A program made the translations under genes and the position numbers. From assembly GCA_014730235.1 (NCBI GenBank), contig WJIO01000188.1, positions 1-10,952 on the forward strand: a DNA stretch of 10,952 nucleotides, in the 5' to 3' direction. The notes beneath the pieces are model-generated. The model searched no databases. It worked only from the letters and a program-made list of their open reading frames with translations, and was not told the origin of the DNA. Origin of the DNA: Candidatus Poribacteria bacterium. GTDB lineage: Bacteria; Poribacteria; DTPJ01; WJIO01. Shown here one piece after another: positions 6,416 through 10,952 of this stretch (within the stretch, counting starts at the first letter, position 1; the number at the start of each line of letters is the position of its first letter).

Positions 6416-7690
6416 ATGAGTAACCTGAAACGCGGTATAGTGAGAATAAAGCCTGTTTATATTGGTATTCGTCACTACAGGGATGTGTATGGAAGTGTCT
6501 GCTCTTCGGATGTTGTCGGAACTCCATCCATTACTCCCCCTACAATGGAGGAATTGGAAAAGACAACAAATTCCATGATAGATGAATTAAAAAGAAACAT
6601 TGGCGATCTGGATTTCGTTACAATTAATGATCCCTTGATAGTTAAAGAACATGCAGATTTAAGAAAGCTACCAAGTCAATTGACTTATGATACTGATGCT
6701 ATTCTTCTTGGGGTGGCCGGAGCTATTCCCCTGGAACAATGGACAATAAGGAGATATGGACTCCCGATAATTGGTTCAGGAACAAGGCCTGAATTTCTGA
6801 GGGCTTTGAGGGTAAAGAAGTATCTGAAGCAAAGCAAATTCCTTTATATAGGTGAAATACCTTCTTTTTCAGCCCCTAATGGTCCCTATGATTTCCAGGC
6901 CCTGGAAGATAGACTGGGAACAAGGGTGCGTCATATAGAAAGCAATGAATTTTATCGCTGGTATGATCGATTTTCTGAAGATGAAGTAAAGGCTGAACTG
7001 GAGATCTGGCAAGATGACTTTGGCGATATAATAGATCCCGCTGAAGAAGAATTGATGAATGCAACCAGAGCATATTTATCCCTGCGTTATCTTTGTGAAA
7101 GGGAAGATGCAAACGGTTTAACGGTGAACTGTGGTCGCTTTACCGAAGAAAGACCGGTAGTTCCCTGTCTGGCTTTCGCAAGGCTTATTGACGAAGGGGT
7201 TATGTGTTCCTGTGAAGGTGATATAACAGCCATGATATCATCCCTTATTATCCATGCCGTCAGTCAGCAACCTATGCTTATGGGTAACTTTGGCTATCGC
7301 CCGGGACATTTTGAGGCGAAAGAAAATGAAATGACTATAGAGCACGATGTTATTCCCCTTTCTATGGGAACAATGCCTTTTAATGTCAGGGATTATCACG
7401 GCAGAAAATTTGGTGTTACAGGATATACCGACGTCAAGAAAGATGAACCGGTAACACTATTAAACGTTGATAAATCTCTGGACAGGATAAGCGTCCTGGA
7501 GGGTGCTACTAAATACAGCGAAGACGGTATTCATTGTCGTGTAATTGTACATATGAGCGTTAACGGTGATGTTAAAAGGATTCCTGAAATAATAGTCGGT
7601 TCCCAGCATGTTTCTATGACGTATGGACACTGGCTTAAAGCATTACAGGAACTAAAAAGCCTTATGGGGTTTGATGTTCAGCATTTATAG
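6416..7690 (+). CDS. L-fucose/L-arabinose isomerase-fold protein
   Basis: A 424-residue protein whose layout matches the short branch of the L-fucose/L-arabinose isomerase superfamily; E. coli FucI is about 590 residues. The N-terminal two-thirds are alternating alpha/beta segments (IKPVYIGIRHYRD at 11-23, DAILLGVAGA at 94-103, GLPIIGSGTRPE at 115-126, KFLYIGEIPSF at 141-151). The C-terminal half carries the family's active-site region: VPCLAFARLIDEGVMCSCEGDI (249-270, acidic pair E267/D269), MLMGNFGYRP (287-296), EHDVIPLSMG (309-318) and a His-rich tail GSQHVSMTYGHW (396-406). A metal-dependent aldose-ketose isomerase role is possible, yet the true substrate is not shown and many such members are uncharacterised. 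It has its own promoter and an excellent ribosome binding site. No sugar kinase or aldolase gene is next to it, so no pathway can be assigned. Confidence 0.5.
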   Translation: MSNLKRGIVRIKPVYIGIRHYRDVYGSVCSSDVVGTPSITPPTMEELEKTTNSMIDELKRNIGDLDFVTINDPLIVKEHADLRKLPSQLTYDTDAILLGVAGAIPLEQWTIRRYGLPIIGSGTRPEFLRALRVKKYLKQSKFLYIGEIPSFSAPNGPYDFQALEDRLGTRVRHIESNEFYRWYDRFSEDEVKAELEIWQDDFGDIIDPAEEELMNATRAYLSLRYLCEREDANGLTVNCGRFTEERPVVPCLAFARLIDEGVMCSCEGDITAMISSLIIHAVSQQPMLMGNFGYRPGHFEAKENEMTIEHDVIPLSMGTMPFNVRDYHGRKFGVTGYTDVKKDEPVTLLNVDKSLDRISVLEGATKYSEDGIHCRVIVHMSVNGDVKRIPEIIVGSQHVSMTYGHWLKALQELKSLMGFDVQHL

Positions 7691-7736
7691 TTCCATATAT
7701 TATTGTTTGGTTGATAACCGAATGATTAATTAAATT

Positions 7737-7813
7737 AGTTCTTCCGGGTTTAGTTTGGTAGTAATTTGAAAATTCTTTCAGTTTGTCATTCCCGCGAATG
7801 CGGGAATGACAAA
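7737..7813 (+). repeat. Dispersed repeat copy B ending in a 14-bp perfect hairpin
   Basis: It begins AGTTCTTCCGGGTTTAG, continues with TTTGAAAATTCTTTCAG and ends in a hairpin whose arms (7782-7795 and 7800-7813) match over 14 bp around the loop GAAT. No T-tract follows on either strand, so it is not a standard Rho-independent terminator, though it could protect the 3' end of the isomerase-fold mRNA. It fills the gap between that gene and the ClC gene. Confidence 0.5.
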
Positions 7814-7836
7814 TAAATCGCTAAAATTTTTATAAC
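7806..7836 (+). promoter_or_regulatory. Possible promoter for the ClC gene using the repeat's right arm
   Basis: ATGACA (7806-7811, five matches to TTGACA) lies in the right arm of the copy B hairpin. TATAAC (7831-7836) follows after 19 bp, longer than ideal. The start would be near 7843-7846, on or just before the ATG at 7846, which fits the absence of a ribosome binding site. Weak support. Confidence 0.5.
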
Positions 7837-7845
7837 ATAAGATAT

Positions 7846-9159
7846 ATGCTAATTAATAAGGTTAAGATCCGGAATGCAATAAAATATCAATCCACTAACT
7901 TAATACTTCCTATAATAGTTGGTTTTGCCTGCGGTTTAGAGGCTATTATTGTCAGGACCGTAATACCTTCCACTTTTAATTTTATCATAAAACTGGCTGA
8001 TTTGGCTGGTAGTTTTAGAATTTTAGTACCTCTCGCTTTTTTGCTAACAGGTGCGCTTATAACCGGACTTCTGGCGAAGATAAGTGGGAAAACGTCTGGA
8101 TTCGGTCTTGATGTTGCTATAAGAAGCTATCATCTTGAAGCTGGTCTTATGTCTTACAGCTTTACGCCTTTGAAATTTCTCAGCACTTTTTTTACCCTGG
8201 GTTTTGGCGGCTCTGGAGGATTGGTAGGCCCTACGGCCTCCATTGGTCAAGGAACAGCTTCGTATTTTTCCAGATTATTCAAACTATCCTATAAAGACTC
8301 AAGAATACTTGCTCTTTGTGGTCTAGCAGGATGTGTTTCCGGATTGCTGCATACTCCTTTTGGTGCGGCGGTTTTTGCTCTGGAGTTATGTTATCTTGGT
8401 GGTATTATATATGATGATCTTATACCTGTTTTTATATCCAGTGTTTCTGCCTATATAATGAGTGCTCGTATTATACGTTTAATTCCTCTGGGAAATATTT
8501 TCCATCAGCCCCATCTTTTCAGAACTGTAATATATGATACACCATTCCCCTGGTCTCTGGATTACATAATATACAGCATTTTAGCCGCATTGGGTACGAC
8601 TGTTGCTGGTATACTTTTCATCAAAAGCTTTCAGTGGATACAGAGCTTTACTCAAAAAAGAATAAGCGTTTACTATAAACCTCTTATAGGTGCAGCTATG
8701 GTAGGGCTTGTAGCTGCCGTTTTTTTTAGAAATAATCTTACTTATGTACTTGGCGAAGCTGGAAATTTAGTGGAATACTGTGCCAGTGGAGCTATTTATT
8801 CACTAAAAATGGCTTTTATTTTACTTGTCGGGAGATGGATAACTACTTTCCTGACAGTAGGATTTGATGGTTCAGGAGGATTATTTGCACCCACGGTTTT
8901 AATGGGTGGTCTGGTTGGTACTATAGTTGCCAGATTATTGGGTATTGTTAATGTCAAAGTATTAGTAACTACGGGTATATCTGCTGCACTGGTTGGGGTT
9001 ATTAATGTTCCAATAGCAGCTATTATAATCGTTATCGAAGTCTTTGGTATAAGTTATTTAATTCCTGCGGTAATTGGCAGTACCATTGCATATCTGCTGG
9101 CAAGGAACTTCGTTATATATCCCCACATTCAAAACTATCAACAGTATGATAGGTTTTAA
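7846..9159 (+). CDS. ClC-family chloride channel protein without CBS domains
   Basis: A 437-residue integral membrane protein with about ten hydrophobic segments typical of the ClC fold. The two halves carry the paired selectivity motifs: FGGSGGLVGPTASIG (120-134) in place of GSGGSxGREGP, and VGFDGSGGLFAPTVLMG, which keeps the GxFxP element. In the first motif the Arg-Glu pair of GREGP is Leu126-Val127, so the gating glutamate of the 2Cl-/H+ exchangers is missing; by family knowledge this favours passive anion conduction or another anion specificity. LLHTPFGAAVFALEL (167-181) is the conserved helix after the first motif. The protein ends soon after the last membrane helix, with no cytoplasmic CBS pair. 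There is no clear ribosome binding site before the ATG; a leaderless message is possible. It converges with the MFS gene. Confidence 0.5.
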   Translation: MLINKVKIRNAIKYQSTNLILPIIVGFACGLEAIIVRTVIPSTFNFIIKLADLAGSFRILVPLAFLLTGALITGLLAKISGKTSGFGLDVAIRSYHLEAGLMSYSFTPLKFLSTFFTLGFGGSGGLVGPTASIGQGTASYFSRLFKLSYKDSRILALCGLAGCVSGLLHTPFGAAVFALELCYLGGIIYDDLIPVFISSVSAYIMSARIIRLIPLGNIFHQPHLFRTVIYDTPFPWSLDYIIYSILAALGTTVAGILFIKSFQWIQSFTQKRISVYYKPLIGAAMVGLVAAVFFRNNLTYVLGEAGNLVEYCASGAIYSLKMAFILLVGRWITTFLTVGFDGSGGLFAPTVLMGGLVGTIVARLLGIVNVKVLVTTGISAALVGVINVPIAAIIIVIEVFGISYLIPAVIGSTIAYLLARNFVIYPHIQNYQQYDRF

Positions 9160-9198
9160 TTATTTTTTTCTTTATTTATGGTAATCGTTAAAAAATTA

Positions 9199-9358
9199 GG
9201 TTCTTCCGGGTTCAATGTGGTTATAATTGAAAATTCTTTCAACTTGTCATTCCTGCGAAAGCAAGAATGCAATCTTTATGCGGATCTACTGGATTCCTGT
9301 TTCAAGCTTTTTGAAAAAGCTTGAGCAAAAAGGAATAAGAGTTTCGCAGGAATGGCAA
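9199..9358 (+). repeat. Dispersed repeat copy C (two arms, with nested palindrome)
   Basis: It starts GGTTCTTCCGGGTTCAATG, then TTGAAAATTCTTTCAACTT, GTCATTCCTGCGAAAGCA, the central CTTTATGCGGATCTACTGG shared with copy D, and a right arm TTTCGCAGGAATGGC that pairs with the left CATTCCTGCGAAA. About 42 bp (9300-9341) absent from copy D split the right arm. It fills the space between the ClC and MFS genes. A 92-codon frame through it (9227-9505) is not a gene. Confidence 0.5.
9303..9323. terminator. Palindrome inside copy C, possible bidirectional terminator
   Basis: Arms CAAGCTTTTT (9303-9312) and AAAAAGCTTG (9314-9323) pair perfectly around one base, extended by one more pair outside. It sits between convergent genes. 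The stem is AT-rich and no clean T-tract follows, so termination is a guess. Confidence 0.5.
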
Positions 9359-9405
9359 AAATTTATGATTATTTTTTATAAAAATCTTCATTTTTTAACG
9401 ATTAA

Positions 9406-10695
9406 CTATGGAGAATCAGATTTTACCTTAGCAAGTATAGTTGATGATGTGCTTCTTAGAACCGCCGATATAAAAAACAAGATGTGCATTGCTCTTAAGC
9501 TGTAATTCCATCCCAAGAAAGATAACTCCAAATTATTATCCCCAATTGCCCCCAAAACGATCCCGCCTATAAATGGTGATACGGCAGAAAGCACAGTTAC
9601 AATTGTGCTTTCACATGCTATATACATGGGTCTGGTTTTTTCAGGAGATAACCACAGGGACATATTCAGCATGGTAATCTGCTGGGCTGAATTTAACCCC
9701 CTTACTGAGTGGACAAATCCTAACCATAGGATAGCCCATATAGATCCAATACCGGTAGTAAATATCCACAATGCAGGAAAAATAGATTTTCCTATACAAG
9801 AAATAATTAATACCTTTTTGTTTCCATATTTATCGGCCATACTCCCCCATAAACCTGATAAAGCTATGCTGGCGGTATTACCAATGGCTGTATATATTGC
9901 TACAGTAGCCAGAGATAAATTTAACTCTCTGAGTAGATATACAGCAAAAAAAGGCCCGGCAAACCCTACTCCAAAACTGTAGCACCCTCGGAAGACCATC
10001 CATATAAAGAAATCCCTATCCCTGAAAGGAGCTTTAAAGCTGTTGAGAAAATCTTTTAATCCTCTTTTTTTTTGACTTGTTGACATTTCTGGAATTTTCA
10101 CAGCAATAAAGAGGGTTGAAAACCCAAGAATTGCTGTAAATATAAATAAACTCTGAAAACCGAGTATTTCCTTTCCCGCATTTCGCCAGTAATCAACATA
10201 TAAAGAGCTAAAATATCCCACAAGCATACCTGACAATCCAACAAATATATTCCGCAGACCAAAATACCGCCCGCGAATTTCCGTTGGTGTAAGTTCAGAC
10301 ATCCAAGTTTTCTTGAGAACAATACCTATTGTATCTGTGCAGCTAAATATAAAGATAATTGATATAAGAACCCAGACAACATTTAACGATAAAGGTGAGA
10401 ATGTCAAAAGCGGGAGTAAGGCCAGAAGTATACACATAGTCCGGGCTACAACATAAACGTAAATATATAATTTTCTTTTACTGCCAGTTCTTTCAAGGAG
10501 ATGATTGGTAAATAACTGGAGGAATCCTGCAAGCCTTCTTACACTATTGAGAATACCGATCTGTCTTTCATCAGAACCTAAAACTAAAGCAAAGGCTGTT
10601 AGTATAGTTCCAATCATGCTTCGTCTGGCAGAAGAGGATAAAATACCTTCTATAAGAAATAGCTTTCGTCCATATTCTTTTTCTTTTTCGTTCAG
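9406..10695 (-). CDS. Major facilitator superfamily transporter (CTG start proposed)
   Basis: A polytopic membrane protein with about twelve hydrophobic segments. The typical MFS loop motifs are present in both halves: HLLERTGSKRKLYIYV after helix 2 and GLWGSMADKYGNKKVLII after helix 8 (GxLaDrxGrk type). The first ATG is at 10617 but has no ribosome binding site and would cut helix 1. The frame stays open upstream and reads LNEKEKEYGRKLFLIEGILSSSARRS before that Met, a normal cytoplasmic tail plus helix 1. A perfect AGGAGG (10709-10704) lies 8 nt before a CTG at 10695, so I start there (429 residues); ATA at 10701 is too close to the SD. The substrate cannot be told. It probably follows the partial gene at the right edge in one transcript, with repeat copy D between. 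Confidence 0.5.
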   Translation of the reverse strand: MNEKEKEYGRKLFLIEGILSSSARRSMIGTILTAFALVLGSDERQIGILNSVRRLAGFLQLFTNHLLERTGSKRKLYIYVYVVARTMCILLALLPLLTFSPLSLNVVWVLISIIFIFSCTDTIGIVLKKTWMSELTPTEIRGRYFGLRNIFVGLSGMLVGYFSSLYVDYWRNAGKEILGFQSLFIFTAILGFSTLFIAVKIPEMSTSQKKRGLKDFLNSFKAPFRDRDFFIWMVFRGCYSFGVGFAGPFFAVYLLRELNLSLATVAIYTAIGNTASIALSGLWGSMADKYGNKKVLIISCIGKSIFPALWIFTTGIGSIWAILWLGFVHSVRGLNSAQQITMLNMSLWLSPEKTRPMYIACESTIVTVLSAVSPFIGGIVLGAIGDNNLELSFLGWNYSLRAMHILFFISAVLRSTSSTILAKVKSDSP

Positions 10696-10703
10696 GTTTA
10701 TGT

Positions 10704-10709
10704 CCTCCT
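10704..10709 (-). promoter_or_regulatory. Ribosome binding site that decides the MFS start
   Basis: AGGAGG within GGAAGGAGGAC on the minus strand. The only start-like codon at normal spacing is CTG (10695-10693); no ATG, GTG or TTG is in frame between it and the ATG at 10617. Confidence 0.5.
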
Positions 10710-10722
10710 TCCTAAGATATTT

Positions 10723-10878
10723 GGTTCTTCCGGGTTCAGTGTGGTAAAGATAAGAAACTTTTTATGCTGTCATTCCTGCGAAAGCAGGAATCGAGTCTTT
10801 ATGCGGATCTACTGGATTCCTGCTTTCGCAGGAATGACAGCATAAGGAAGCTTCTTATATACTAAATCCGGAAGATCC
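10723..10878 (+). repeat. Dispersed repeat copy D, complete ~156-bp imperfect palindrome
   Basis: The left end GGTTCTTCCGG mirrors the right end CCGGAAGATCC (10868-10878). Inner arms match best over ATGCTGTCATTCCTGCGAAA and the following GCAGGAATC, against their complement at about 10812-10843. The centre is TCTTTATGCGGATCTACTGG. The body between ends and hairpin is diverged between arms. The shape is that of a MITE or palindromic intergenic element without its own gene. Confidence 0.5.
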
Positions 10879-10952
10879 ATTGCTTCAGCTAATTTTAAAT
10901 CAGTAGTGTTTATTTCCGGTGAAACATCATCTTTATCGAAGGAATGGTAATA
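10809..10952 (-). CDS. 3' end of an unidentified minus-strand gene (partial)
   Basis: From the right edge one minus-strand frame stays open for 47 codons and stops at TAG (10811-10809), while the other two minus-strand frames close within 14 codons. The first 25 residues (YYHSFDKDDVSPEINTTDLK and LAEAM) look like ordinary protein. From ~10877 on the frame is inside repeat copy D and reads DLPDLVYKKLPYAVIPAKAG then IQ and stop. VIPAKAGIQ-like tails are what this hairpin encodes wherever it is read in this frame, so the native C-terminus has probably been replaced or extended by the repeat. Function unknown. It may share a transcript with the MFS gene. Confidence 0.5.
   Translation of the reverse strand, partial: YYHSFDKDDVSPEINTTDLKLAEAMDLPDLVYKKLPYAVIPAKAGIQ

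Larger units (their letters stand above)
9182..9404. repeat. 15-bp perfect inverted repeat bracketing copy C
   Basis: TAATCGTTAAAAAAT at 9182-9196 recurs as its exact reverse complement at 9390-9404, 193 bp apart, with dispersed repeat copy C between. The right copy ends one base before the MFS stop codon. Either terminal repeats of a small mobile unit or the base of a long stem in the gap between two convergent genes. Confidence 0.5.

Noticed and set aside
7782-7813. Rho-independent terminator at the 14-bp hairpin of copy B
   Set aside because: The stem is excellent but no T-tract follows on either strand, and the same hairpin recurs as part of a dispersed repeat.
9227-9505. 92-codon plus-strand frame between ClC and MFS
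   Set aside because: Its first half is repeat copy C and its second half overlaps the MFS 3' end in antisense; no ribosome binding site.
6188-10878. CRISPR array
   Set aside because: The repeated units are kilobases apart, in both orientations, diverged and of unequal length, with genes between them; no cas gene is present.

Overview
The window is a mixed accessory region of a bacterial chromosome. It has strong Shine-Dalgarno sites (AGGAGG), near-consensus sigma70-type promoters, moderate-to-low GC, a lipoprotein with a lipobox and a large exported beta-helix protein. The style of the beta-helix protein (polysaccharide-active type with a jelly-roll-like tail) is common in PVC bacteria, Armatimonadota and related uncultured phyla, but nothing here fixes the phylum.

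Left part (1-3205, minus strand): a probable two-gene operon. A TTG-started lipoprotein built from five tandem ~47-residue repeats is followed after 18 bp by a large secreted right-handed beta-helix protein that runs off the left edge. It diverges from an aminoglycoside-phosphotransferase/choline-kinase-fold gene (3228-4265, plus), and the shared intergenic holds a symmetric -10 box (AGTATACT) that reads TATACT on both strands.

Middle part (4280-6086): a macro-domain protein (ADP-ribose/O-acetyl-ADP-ribose type) is translationally coupled by an ATGA overlap to a small winged-helix protein, both on minus. Facing away from them is a PF04909-type amidohydrolase with a perfect-hexamer promoter (TTGACA, 18 bp, TATAAT).

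Right part (6087-10952): an L-fucose/L-arabinose-isomerase-fold protein, a ClC-family chloride channel without the gating glutamate, and a convergent MFS transporter whose best start is a CTG behind a perfect ribosome binding site. The last 144 bases are the 3' end of another minus-strand gene.

The most striking structure is a dispersed intergenic repeat family in the right part. Four copies (about 6188-6257 inverted, 7737-7813, 9199-9358, 10723-10878) share the head GGTTCTTCCGGGTT and a GTCATTCCTGCGAAAGC-type hairpin. The rightmost copy is a complete ~156-bp imperfect palindrome and appears to have supplied the last ~22 codons and stop of the gene upstream of the MFS transporter. Another copy carries a nested palindrome and is bracketed by a 15-bp perfect inverted repeat. 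A third may lend a -35 element to the ClC gene. The genes do not form one obvious pathway. A sugar-processing and transport flavour (beta-helix protein, isomerase-fold protein, amidohydrolase, MFS) is an inference only.
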